Of a DNA stretch of 64,000 bases, positions 22,910-33,045 are shown in pieces (the first letter of the stretch is position 1; every line of letters starts with the position of its first letter). A program made the translations under genes and the position numbers. Below the pieces are notes generated by a model, which was given only the letters and a program-made list of their open reading frames with translations, had not been told where the DNA came from and did no database searches. This DNA is from Humulus lupulus (taxonomy: Eukaryota; Streptophyta; Magnoliopsida; Rosales; Cannabaceae). The DNA lies in assembly GCF_963169125.1 (NCBI RefSeq), contig NC_084802.1, positions 19,561,107 through 19,625,106 of the forward strand, read 5' to 3'.

Positions 22910-24258
22910 TGATCGCCAAAAAATTACACGCCAGTATACGCGGTCTAATCAAGTAATATATGATAAGTAAAGTGTCGATCCCACGAGGACTGCTATTAAT
23001 TACCAATAATTAACCTCTAACTCTAATTGATTTGAATAATAATTTCAGATTGATAAATAAAATAACTATTACTAAAAATTAAGAAAACTACTAAGCACTT
23101 TAAGAAATGCAAAGATGAAATTTGATTTAATTCGAATAGATGCAAAAGTTAGGGCTTTAGTTTCATCAACCATCCACTTATGATTTCTAACCAATTCTCA
23201 AGATTTCTTAAGTCTATTGTGGTAGAAGATTACAATTATAAATTATAGTCTTGTTAGGATCTATAATTCTCTACAATATACTATTTCCTACGTCTCTGTG
23301 GTAAATCAATATATTGCAGGCTTTAAACGCATAAACCCTAAACTACGCAATTCATAAAAGTACTTTCGTCTAATATAAAATTGTGATTATTTATGTATAG
23401 CATAATTATCCTTCTCTTTTCAGAGTTTAGGTTAAAATCATATAAACATGTAAATGATGATCAAACATTCACAAGCATTAAGCATATGATAAATAATCCC
23501 CAGCAGATGAAAGAAATTCAGGAAAATTTCATTAAGATATCAAAAGTTTCAAGAAGAATCCACTAAAACCCTAATAACAAGATTAGTTCAAAGCAGCCAT
23601 AATGACATCAATCAAATTAAATATAAACATGAAATTCAGTAGAGAAATTACAGAAGAGAATAAGAAATCAAACTCTAGGTCTTCAACGTTTTCCTCTCTT
23701 TCTAATGACTTCTCCCCTCTTCTGATTATCAATAGAATAGAATAATTAACTCTAAAAACGTATTTAAACAAAAACCCTAAAAAATCTAACAGATTCAACA
23801 CTTTTGAAAAATCACGATCAGCCACACGCGCCGCGGCCCTAGCATCCGGGCACCGCGGCGCGCATCTATGCCCCTCTTTGACTTCAGCGAGCGCCGCGGC
23901 ACGTCCCTCAGGCGCCGCGGCCCTTCAAAATTTCCAGAATTTTCCTTCTCTGTTTCTCCCTTGCGCCGCAGCTCTCCATTCAAGCCCCGCGGCCCCTCTA
24001 ATTCTTCCAAAATCTTGATTCCAAACTCCAAATCTTCCAATTATCTCCACAAATGAGTCTTCAACTTTCTTCTCGTCAACTTTTAGCACAAATTTCCCAA
24101 TTTCAGCTGCTTTTTCAGTCATTTCCCAAACTTCACGATTTCTTCTCCTATTTCCTGCAAACATACCAAAACAAGCATAATACCGCAACACACTCCACCA
24201 AAATGACTCAAACTTACCCTAAACACATGTTAAAACTATGCTAAAAACAGACTCATCA
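22910..24258 (-). repeat. 3' LTR of Athila-A (1349 bp)
   Basis: Nearly identical to 31688-33045 apart from scattered substitutions and a small indel in the GC array. Six copies of a GCGCCGCGGC-like word lie at 23826-23995. On the minus strand this puts the array about 60-220 bp upstream of a TTTAAATAC TATA-like site near 23765. Confidence 0.93.
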
Positions 24259-24273
24259 AATTCCCCCAAACTT
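24259..24273 (-). other. Polypurine tract of Athila-A
   Basis: The minus strand reads AAGTTTGGGGGAATT, ending at the 3' LTR boundary. Confidence 0.85.
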
Positions 24274-25365
24274 GACTTTTACTCGTCCTCGAGTAAACTA
24301 GACAAATAACTCAACGAATAACAAAAACACACACACACACACACAGTTTTTGTAATGCCCCAAATTTCCTAATAAGGTTTAGAACCTTGGTTAGGAGGCT
24401 GGGAGGGCCATAATTGATTTATTATAGTAATTAATGATTATATGCATATTTACGTGAATTATATTATTATATGATGGTGAATGCATGCATATGGGAGAAT
24501 TTATTATTGTGAGGGTATTTTGGTAATTTGGCCACTGTGGGCATAATTGTATATTTTGGGTGCATGATTGTGATTAATTAATATAGCCACATTATAAGGT
24601 GGATTGGTTCGAGCTATCGACATGAGACGATCATGAGATGTAAGTGTTCGGTCTAGTCATAACGGGTTTAAGCTCGGGGCTTGGGGTGAGTCTCGGGGTG
24701 ATATTAATGATTATAGCGTTACCGGGGATTTTAGAGTAACTACCTATGAATTATTGGTGTTTGAGGATATTGAGATTAGTGGGAATTAGGAAGCGTTGAT
24801 TATGATTAACGGGTTAAGAAAAAAGTACCAATTTTACCCCTAGAATGGTTTTAGAGGCTTAAGATGACACAAGGGTAATTTGGTCATTTTAGGGGTGGAT
24901 ATATATGATTTAAAAGGCTGCTGGCTGTGGAAAGTGGTAGATTAAAACAGAACAAAATAGAGACTTGCTTATTCCTTCCCGTACATTATCTTCTTCATTT
25001 ATCCTTTGGTGTTCTTGAGCTCTAGGAGAGGTTTCAAGCTAGGAAAACTTAAGGCTGGGTTGGTGGCTTGATTAAGCTTGTGAGGGAGGTCCAAAACCGG
25101 TTTCAAGGTGAGTTTTAGACTTTGGTTTCAGGTGTTGCTCTGTTTTCATTTTAGTTTTCAGCTCATGGTTTTTGATGTAGAAAGTGGGAATCAAAAGGAG
25201 TTTTGGTGTTGGTTTGATTGGGATTTGATGAGGGTGAGCTATGGGTGTTATTTGGGGGTTTAATTGTATGATTGGAGGAGGTTTGGAGTTGATTTGAGAG
25301 GCTGGTTTGAGAGGGAAAACGCAGGATTAAATTTCTGGTGCGTGTGGCCGTATTGCTTGTCTGGG

Positions 25366-25480
25366 CTGGGCGCCGCGGTGCAGCAGGGGTGCACCGCGGC
25401 CCTTGGCGTCTGGCAGATGGAGAGCCCTCTCTGTTTGAGGGCGCACCGCGGCGCAGCAGGGGAGGGTCGCGGCCCTTAAG
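25366..25480. repeat. GC-rich palindromic module of the chromovirus LTR
   Basis: Four copies: GGCGCCGCGGTGCAG, TGCACCGCGGCCCTT, GCGCACCGCGGCGCAG and GGGTCGCGGCCCTT, alternating with GCAGGGG words. It lies about 1.0-1.1 kb into the LTR, downstream of the likely start of transcription. Confidence 0.7.
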
Positions 25481-26370
25481 GCCATTTTGACCAAAAACAT
25501 GTTTTTAGCTTGGGGATTCAAGCCATAGGCCTCGGGGTTGAACCTAGTACCCGGTTAAGTGGGGATTGATGTCCCGGAGGCTAGATATTGGTTTGGAACT
25601 TATGTTGATCATTTTTATTGATGATACCTTATATTTGGTTATGGCTAGGTGACCGTTAAAGGACTAAAAGTTGATCATTCTCAAGGGTCGTTCTTTAAAT
25701 CGTTCTAGCTTGACTTTGAGGTAAGAAAATTGCACCCTGTGTATATGTGACATACATGGCTATTATGATGCATGTTGGTTGATTAATGAGTATGACACGC
25801 GTGGTTATTATTGATGAATGTCGATTGATTATTATGTATGACATGCACGGCTATTCTTGATGCATGTTGGTTGACTATTAAACGTGACATGCATGGCTGT
25901 TATTGGTGCATGTTGGATTGTTGAATATATTGCATATGATGCATAAGAAACATGTGATTAGGACATGCTTTGTATACTGGGTGTGATATCGTTCAGAGCT
26001 TGAGCCTTTGTGTTAATGCATAGTCCTAATTGTACTAATATCTGTTAAGTAAGCATGTTGAATACCTTGTTTATGGATATTGGACATGTGATATATGTTT
26101 GGTGGCATGGATTACCTGTGTATGGCGCTAACTTATTAGTCAGAATCGACAATGGTGTCAGATCCGTTTGTGAAGCTGTGACTTATTAGTTAAGTTCACC
26201 ACGGGCTGAGCACTGGTCATGTTTTACCGACCCAAGGGTCAGAGGTGGCAGTGCGTTGTGAACGCCGGGCCAAATAAAGATTAGATCTAATCGAGGTCGG
26301 CATTGAATGACTCATATGGGGTATTAATGCTGAACCGACCGGAAGGTCAATGAGAACTATAAGCGCTTGC

Positions 26371-26617
26371 CTGGTCTACGACCAGATGACTATAGCCAAG
26401 GTATATGACCCCGGTGACCGTTTGTCACATGGCTAAGGGATGTTGTCCATAGTTTCGACTCTAGAGTCGTGAGGAAGGTTATGTTGGTGACTAATCACCT
26501 TGCACCTGTCCTAATCAAACTTAAGAAAGAATCACTAATCGGTTAAGCCCTGGTGACCCTATCGTCACATGGCTAGAGGGAGCGATGCTCATTGTTGTGA
26601 CTTTTGGCTATTGTCAC
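26371..26617. other. Hairpin array, second copy
   Basis: CTGGTCTACGACCAG (26371-26385), GTGACCGTTTGTCAC (26414-26428), GGTGACTAATCACC (26486-26499), GTGACCCTATCGTCAC (26553-26568), and GTGAC/GTCAC arms at 26597-26617. These match the array at 880-1126, with changes mostly in loops. The upstream member TGACTTATTAGTCA is mutated here (TAACTTATTAGTCA, about 26129). Confidence 0.7.
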
Positions 26618-27584
26618 CTATTGGCTTGGACTGATAGTCCCGAATGGTTATTATGATCGTTGTTGATAATATATCATGCTCTATTGTGTTTTCTTGCTGG
26701 GCTTTGGCTCACGGGTGCTACGTGGTGCAGGTAAAGGCAAGAGGAAGCTGGACCATCCTTGAGTTGGAGAGCTTAGGTGATGGCGTGTACATATGCAGCT
26801 GCTCGTCCGCCATGGCCGAGGTTTAAAGTGGAACTAGGGTTGAACCCTGTTTTGCCGCTTAGAACGGCCTGTTGTAAATGTTTTCTGTAATAGACTCTGA
26901 AACTTTATTTTCGGGATCCCAATGTATAAACTAAACGTTCTAGTGAAACGTTACATCTTAACCAAAGTTTTTAATCCCTAAACCGCTAATCATACTTAGT
27001 TCACGATTTTGGCCAAATGACTCGGTTAGCGAGTTTAGCACTGTTTACAAGGCACACCGTAACGGTCCCTGGGGTTTGGGGCGTTACAGTTTTGAATCAA
27101 GCCAACAATAATACTAAGCCTCAAGCTATGAAAAATAACTCACTTATATAATCTTCAAGGAACTCAACTTGTAATCCAGAATTTCAGTTGAAACATTCAT
27201 TCCATTCAATTAAACAACAAAAATAATAGCTCTCAAAATCATGATTAACAAATAATATGTAATTAAATTCATTTATGCTCACTAAGTTCCCATTCCAATC
27301 CACAACCAAATAATATCCCATAAGCTTGCTATACTTGCTAATCTCCACTAATGTAGACAAAACATGCTCAGAAATCAATAAGTCTTTTCAAGCTTATAAC
27401 TTAATGGCTTAGGCAAAGGTGGATGAGAAAGTCATTTAAGCTCAACATATACCATGAACACTAACCAACCAACTCTACATTGAATACAAATCACAAGTCC
27501 AATCCCACTGTTCCCAATATCTTATCATTTTGAGAGAAATTGCATAAACAAAAATTTATTTATTTATTTATTTATTTTTCATTT

Positions 27585-27639
27585 AACATTACACTCCCCC
27601 AAACTTATTCCTTGATAATACTATTTGGAGTGTAATGTT
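27585..27639 (-). other. Conserved stem-loop around a polypurine tract (Athila-A)
   Basis: AACATTACACTCC (27585-27597) pairs with GGAGTGTAATGTT (27627-27639), a 13 bp perfect stem with a 29 nt loop. On the minus strand GGGGGAGTGT, a polypurine run, sits at the base of the stem. The Athila-B counterpart is 43255-43303. Confidence 0.7.
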
Positions 27640-28377
27640 ATCTCATCATTGAAATATATATATTTTTTTCTTTCTTTTCCTTTTTTTCTTCTTTTTTTTT
27701 TCTCTCAAAATGTATTTTTTCATTGTTAACACAACTTGCCGTACATAACCCCCCATTACAAATCAATCCCAATTATCATTCATATGTTCATGGTATACAC
27801 AAGGGAAAGACAAAATAATAGTTAGGTTTTCAATTTATTAACTCAAAGCAAATGTCAATCAATAAAAGGTCAATTTAGGCTTAACAATGGGTAACTAAGG
27901 ATTAAACATATCAAGGTTGGCTTGAAAGGCTCAAATGGTCCAAAAAAATATATGCCTAAATCATTTTTCTAAGCATGCATGACCTAAGATTTCGCCTCAA
28001 AAAGCAAGCAAACAAGTTCTAGGATAAACCAATCCAATCTTCCCTTCCTATTTCAAACTTAGCAAGCATAAAGTTTATTCCATCACATAAAATTTATCAA
28101 AATCATGATTAAGCTCTCAATTATTTAAGTGTTTAATAAAAATAGAACAAAATATTCAACTAAGCACACGAATTTTTTTTTAGCTTTATTCCCATTCAAT
28201 TTACACAGTTCATCATCCAATCATATTATCATTGGCTAATCATTGGTAACTTGATTCAACTCACACCCTAAACAAAACACGACTAACACAACTAAAACCA
28301 AAAAAACACAACACAGAAACCAAAACAACACAAACACGACTCAAGCAACAATAAATCTCTTCCCCCAAACTTAACCT

Positions 28378-28397
28378 AAACATTGTCCCCAATGTTT
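28378..28397 (-). other. Second conserved stem-loop (Athila-A)
   Basis: AAACATTG, then TCCC, then CAATGTTT: an 8 bp perfect stem with a 4 nt loop. A CCCCCAAAC block (polypurine on the minus strand) lies at 28362-28370. The Athila-B counterpart is 44062-44081 with one stem mismatch. Confidence 0.7.
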
Positions 28398-28599
28398 GAT
28401 AACAAAATAAAACAAAAGTAAAGGAAAAGCGACTTACCAAAGACATTTAAAATGGTGGAGGCGGCGTCGGCGGTTGATACAGGACAAACTGAGATGGTAA
28501 AGAAAATGGAGAGAATTGTGTTGTGGATTTTTTTTTTTTTTATTATTGGAGAAAGTGGCAAAAATGGAAGAGGGAAGCCCCCTATATGCCTCGGACCCG

Positions 28600-28790
28600 C
28601 ATACGCGCCGCGCTGCGCTCCTCCAAACGCTGCGGTGCACCCCAAATTCTGGTTTCTGGGAATTTTCCAAACGCTGCGGCCCTTCCCATAAGCGCCGCGG
28701 CGCGCTCCTCAAACCCGAGCCTCCTTCTCTGACTTCGTCAAGGGCCGTGGCTCTTGTTGCATGCGCCGCAGCCCTCTCTCCAGAAGGCCA
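28600..28790. repeat. GC-rich array in the Athila-A interior
   Basis: Words such as GCGCCGCGCTGCGC, AACGCTGCGGTGC, AACGCTGCGGCCC, AAGCGCCGCGGCGCG and TGCGCCGCAGCCC recur within 190 bp. They resemble the array of the element's own LTR, with similar spacer text (TCTCTGACTTC). The long open frames on both strands here are a by-product of base composition. Confidence 0.6.
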
Positions 28791-29029
28791 AATCTTCATT
28801 CTTTTTATTTTTATTTTTTTTAGAGTTTTCACGATTTCCACGATTCTATTACATTCAAAAATACTAAAAACTAAAAAAAATAATAAGTCCAACCACAACT
28901 AAAAAAAATAAAAACTAAAAAATGTTCATACTTTTTACAAACAAACTGAACTAAAAATTAAAAATAAACATAGGAATGCCTCCTAAGAGCGCTGTCGTTA
29001 ACGTCATTTAGCCGGACGCTGCTTTAGTT

Positions 29030-31472
29030 TCAGATCACATCAATTCCAACTCGACCCTTCACGTCCTTACGAGCCATAGTGTCATGAGTTGGCCCTCGTT
29101 CCTTATGATTAGAAATTGGTGGTGCTTTCCCCCGCTCATATAACCTTCGAATTCTTTCACTGAAGTACTTTTTTAATCGATTCCGCCCCTTCTTCATTCT
29201 GGTTTTCACGATGGAGCTTGTCTTAGAGCCTTCCAACTTTTTCTCTCCTTGGTTCACCACTTCAACTCTACAACACGTTGAAATTTCTATTGCTGCAAAA
29301 GCTTTAAATATAACTTCCTCTTTTTGCACTCGCAACTTTAATTCACCTTTTTGTACATCAATTAACGCCCTACCAGTTGCTAAGAATGGCCTTCCAAGTA
29401 TTATTGGAATATTGTCATCTTCCTCCATATCTAAAATAATAAAGTACGCAGGAAAAATCCACTTTTACCAATACATCCTCAATAACTCCATGAGGATAAT
29501 TAACTGTCCTATCTGCCATCTGCAAAGACACTGTAGTTGGCCGAGCTTCTCCCAAATTTAGCTTTTGAAAGATTGATAGAGGCATCAAATTCACACTAGC
29601 CCCTAAATCACATAATGCCTTTGTTTCTACTAAACTCCCTATAGAACATGGGATATTGAAACTGCCAGGATCTTTAAGCTTTGGAGGTAGTTTCTTTTGT
29701 AGTATTGCGCTGCACTCTTCAGTTAATGCAACTGTCTCATAATCCTTTAGCTTTTTTTTCTTTGACAAAATTTCCTTCATGAACTTCACATAGCTAGGCA
29801 TCTGCTCTAATGCTTCTACAAATGGTATATTAATGTGCAGCTTCTTGAACACCTCTAAAAACTTTGCAAACTGCTTATCCAAATTATGCTTGCGAAGTCT
29901 TTGGGGATATGGAACTCTAACATGGTGGTCAATGCTCACTGGTGGTACCACTTCTTTCTTGTTAAGGTCTTCAGTAACCTTTTCTTCATTAGACTTCTCA
30001 TTCGTTAGAAAATCTGCAGTAACCTCCTCTTGTGCTGGACTAGTGACATATCGATTCTCACTCTTTTTGCCCTTGTTTGCTACTGTAGGCCCCTCATACT
30101 TAGTCCCACTCCTCAAGGATATTTCATTACACTGCTCTTTAGGATTAACTTCTGTAGTGCTAGGCAAATTTCCTTGAGCTCTATTAGTCATTAAAGTAGC
30201 CAATTGCCCTATTTGAGTCTCCAAACTTCTTATGGATGCCCTAGTTTCAGTCATGAATTGGTTAAGCACATCAGGTTGGGGTTCAGCTGGTTTCATTGGC
30301 ATTTGGGGAGGTGGTCTATTTTGTGGTTGATAATAGCCCGGTGGAGGATTTTGGTGTGCATATTGTTGTGGATAAGGTGGCCCATTTTGGGTAGGTTGAT
30401 ATGGTGGCTGAGGTTGAGGATAAGGTTGGAGGGTGTTTTGGTTGTTAGACCAGGAAAAATTGGGATGGTTGTTCTAAGCTGGGTTGTAAGTCATGGAATT
30501 GGGATTATTAGGCTGTCTTTTGTAATTTCCTATGGCTTGGACTTCTTCCATGGGCATATTTTTCATGTCTATAGTAGGGCATTGGTTTGGTTGATGGGAT
30601 GCACCACACACTTCACATAAGTTTTGAACTTGCATAGCTTGAGAGGGGAGTGTAGTCTTTTGTAATTGCTTCGTCAAGGCTGCTACTTGAGCTGTAAGCA
30701 TGGTTATGGCATCCACTTCCATCATTCCAGCCACCTTCTTTGGTTGCCCCCTTTCATTTGGCCATTGATAATTGTTCATCGCCATCTCCTCTAATAGCTC
30801 ATATGCCTCATTAGCACTTTTTCTCATAAAGGCACCTCCCGTTGCAGCATCTATAATTGTTCTTGTCATCCCATTCAACCCATTATAAAAATTATGCACC
30901 AACATCCACTTTTCTATTCCATGGTGCGGACACTTCCTTAGCAACTCCTTAAAGCGCTCCCAAGAATCATACAATGACTCTCCATCTAACTGATAAAAAT
31001 TATTAATCTCACCCCTTAACTTTGCAGCCTTTGCTGGAGGAAAGAACTTGGCAAGGAATTTTTGAGCTAACTCCTCCCATGTAGTGATCGAATTTGCTTG
31101 TAAGGATATCAACCAACTTTTTGCCCTATCCGTCAATGAAAATGGGAATAGCCTCAGTCTTATAGCATCATCACTCACCCCATTCATCTTAAATGTTGCA
31201 CATAACTCTAGGAAATTAGCTATGTGTAAATTAGGATCCTCCGTCGGCATACCTCCAAACTGAACAGTTGTTTGAACCATCTGAAGGATGGATGGCTTAA
31301 TCTCAAAGTTGTTGGCAGCAATGGTTGGAGGTCTAATGCATGAATGCACTCCTGTAACAGTAGGAAGTACATAATCTCTCAGTGTTCGTGCTCCTTGCTC
31401 CCTTGGAACCTCAGCAGCCCCTTGACCATTATTTGCACCATTTCCCAAATTGTCAGCCATGGTGAATTCCAA
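29030..31472 (-). pseudogene. Athila-type gag and protease
   Basis: The frame from 31472 ([11 protein letters not shown] at 31460) has the Athila N-terminus ([20 protein letters not shown]), a retrotransposon gag domain ([20 protein letters not shown], then KFLAKFFPP), and a zinc knuckle [17 protein letters not shown] at about 30474-30476, where a Trp codon is likely, interrupts it. The frame continues with a Pro/Gln-rich linker to KALCDLGASVNLMPLSIFQK (protease active site). A frameshift near 29430 precedes EEDDNIPIILGRPFLATGRA, which closes the protease. The frame ends at 29030 with KGRVGIDVI, just before the short conserved block seen after Athila genes (AGCAGCGTCCGGCTAAATGA on the minus strand). 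No RT follows. It is probably recently active in trans, now inactive. Confidence 0.9.
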
Positions 31473-31663
31473 TTTCCTTTTTATTTTCCGGTTCTGTCTG
31501 CACGTTCTTTCAATTTCCCGGTCTATTGGTATAATCTATTTTTGTCTATTGCTTCGCATATACCAACAAGTCCTGAAACACAAGAGAACCTTGATCCGAA
31601 TTAAATGTAAAAAAAAAATTCAATTTAGAACAAAAATTAACTTATTGATATTAATAAAAACAG

Positions 31664-31681
31664 TCCCCGACAACGGCGCCA
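31664..31681 (-). other. Primer binding site, tRNA-Asp type
   Basis: On the minus strand TGGCGCCGTTGTCGGGGA lies six bases after the 5' LTR. It is complementary to the 3' end of plant tRNA-Asp, as is usual for Athila elements. Confidence 0.8.
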
Positions 31682-31687
31682 AAAACT

Positions 31688-33045
31688 TGATCGCCAAAAA
31701 GTTACACGCAAGTATACGCGGTCTAATAAAGTAATATATGATAATTAAAGTGTCGATCCCACAAGGACTGCTATTAATTACCAATAATTAACCTCTAACT
31801 CTAATTGATTTGAATAATAATTTCAGATTGATAAATAAAATAACTATTACTAAAAATTAAGAAAACTACTAAGCACTTTAAGAAATGCAAAGATGAAATT
31901 TGATTTAATTCGAATAGATGCAAAAGTTAGGGCTTTAGTTTCATCAACCATCCACTTATGATTTCTAACCAATTCTCAAGATTTCTTACGTCTATTGTGG
32001 TAGCAGATTACAATTATAAATTATAGTCTTGTTAGGATCTATAATTCTCTACAATATACTATTAATTACGTCTCTGTGGTAAATCAATATATTGCAAGCT
32101 TTAAACGCATAAACCCTAAACTACACAATTCATAAAAGTACTTTCGTCTAATATAAAATTGTGATTATTTATCTATAGCACAATTATCCTTCTCTTTTCA
32201 GAGTTTATGTTAAAATCATATAAACATGTAAATGATGATCAAACATTTACAAGCATTAAGCATATGATAAATAATCCACAGTAGATGAAAGAAATTCAGG
32301 AAAATTTCATTAAGATATCAAAAGTTTCAAGAAGAATCCACTAAAACCCTAATAACAAGATTAGTTCAAAGCAGCCATAATGACATCAATCAAATTAAAT
32401 ATAAACATGAAATTCAGTAGAGAAATTACAGAAGAGAATAAGAAATCAAACTCTAGGTCTTCAATGTTTTCCTCTCTCTCTAATGACTTCTCCCCTCTTC
32501 TGACTATCAATAGAATAGAATAATTAACTCTAAAAACGTATTTAAACAAAAACCCTCAAAAATATAACAGATTCAACACTTTTGAAAAATCACGATCAGC
32601 CACATGTGCCGCGGCCCTAGCATCCGGGTGCCGCGGTGCGCATCTATGCCTAGCGCGCCCCTCTCTGACTTCAGCGAGCGCCGCGGCGCGTCCCTCAGGC
32701 GCCGCGGCCCTTCAAAATTTCCAGAATTTTCCTTCTCTGTTTCTCCCTTGCACCGAAGCTCTCCATTCAAGCGCCGCAACCCCTCTAATTCTTCCAAAAT
32801 CTTGATTCCAAACTCCAAATCTACCAATTATCTCCACAAATGAGTCTTCAACTTTCTTCTCGTCAACTTTTAGCACAAATTTCCCAATTTCAGCTGCTTT
32901 TTCTGTCATTTCCCAAACTTCACGATTTCTTCTCCTATTTCCTGCAAACATACCAAAACAAGCATAATACCGCAAAACACTCCACCAAAATGACTCAAAC
33001 TTACCCTAAACACATGTTAAAACTATGCTAAAAAAGGACTCATCA
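31688..33045 (-). repeat. 5' LTR of Athila-A (1358 bp)
   Basis: TG...CA ends on the minus strand. It has a GC array at about 32603-32790. It differs from the 3' LTR by scattered substitutions and a short insertion (CTAGCGCG near 32652). Confidence 0.93.

Larger units (their letters stand above)
24351..27088 (+). mobile_element. Solo chromovirus-type LTR (2738 bp) nested in Athila-A
   Basis: It starts TGTAATGCCCCAAATTTCC and ends GGGGCGTTACA. GTTTT flanks it on both sides (24346-24350 and 27089-27093), a perfect 5 bp target duplication. No internal region is present, so the element was reduced to one LTR by recombination between its two LTRs. It has the same minisatellite (about 25740-25925) and hairpin array as 1-1596. 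A polypyrimidine stretch near 24965-25010 probably marks the transcription start region. Confidence 0.95.
27094..28430 (-). other. 3' non-coding region of Athila-A
   Basis: No gene. It is collinear with 42760-44100 in Athila-B: shared blocks include AAACATGCT(C/T)AGAAATCAATAAG, GGTGGATGAGAAAG and CAAGCATG, then the two polypurine-associated stem-loops. It lies between the deleted pol and the 3' LTR. Confidence 0.65.
22910..33045 (-). mobile_element. Athila-A: non-autonomous Athila-type element with gag-protease only
   Basis: LTRs at 31688-33045 (5') and 22910-24258 (3') begin TGATGAGTC and end GGCGATCA on the minus strand. A primer site matching tRNA-Asp follows the 5' LTR and a polypurine tract precedes the 3' LTR. 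Flanks are ACATA (22905-22909) and ACAGA (33046-33050), a 5 bp duplication with one change; it lies inside the copia RNase H frame. Gag and protease are present, while RT, RNase H and integrase are absent. This fits the published class of gag-only terminal-repeat elements. A solo LTR is nested in its 3' region. Confidence 0.9.

Noticed and set aside
27560..27580. TTTA repeats that might be a microsatellite marker or a terminator
   Set aside because: A simple TTTATTTA run in AT-rich element DNA; no support for a function.
28434..28902. Long overlapping open frames on both strands
   Set aside because: They coincide with the GC-rich array. Open frames on both strands at once, no domain and no splice or start context; an effect of base composition.
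29833..30620. Plus-strand frames opposite Athila gag
   Set aside because: Mirror frames of a recognised gag-protease; no start context and no known domain.
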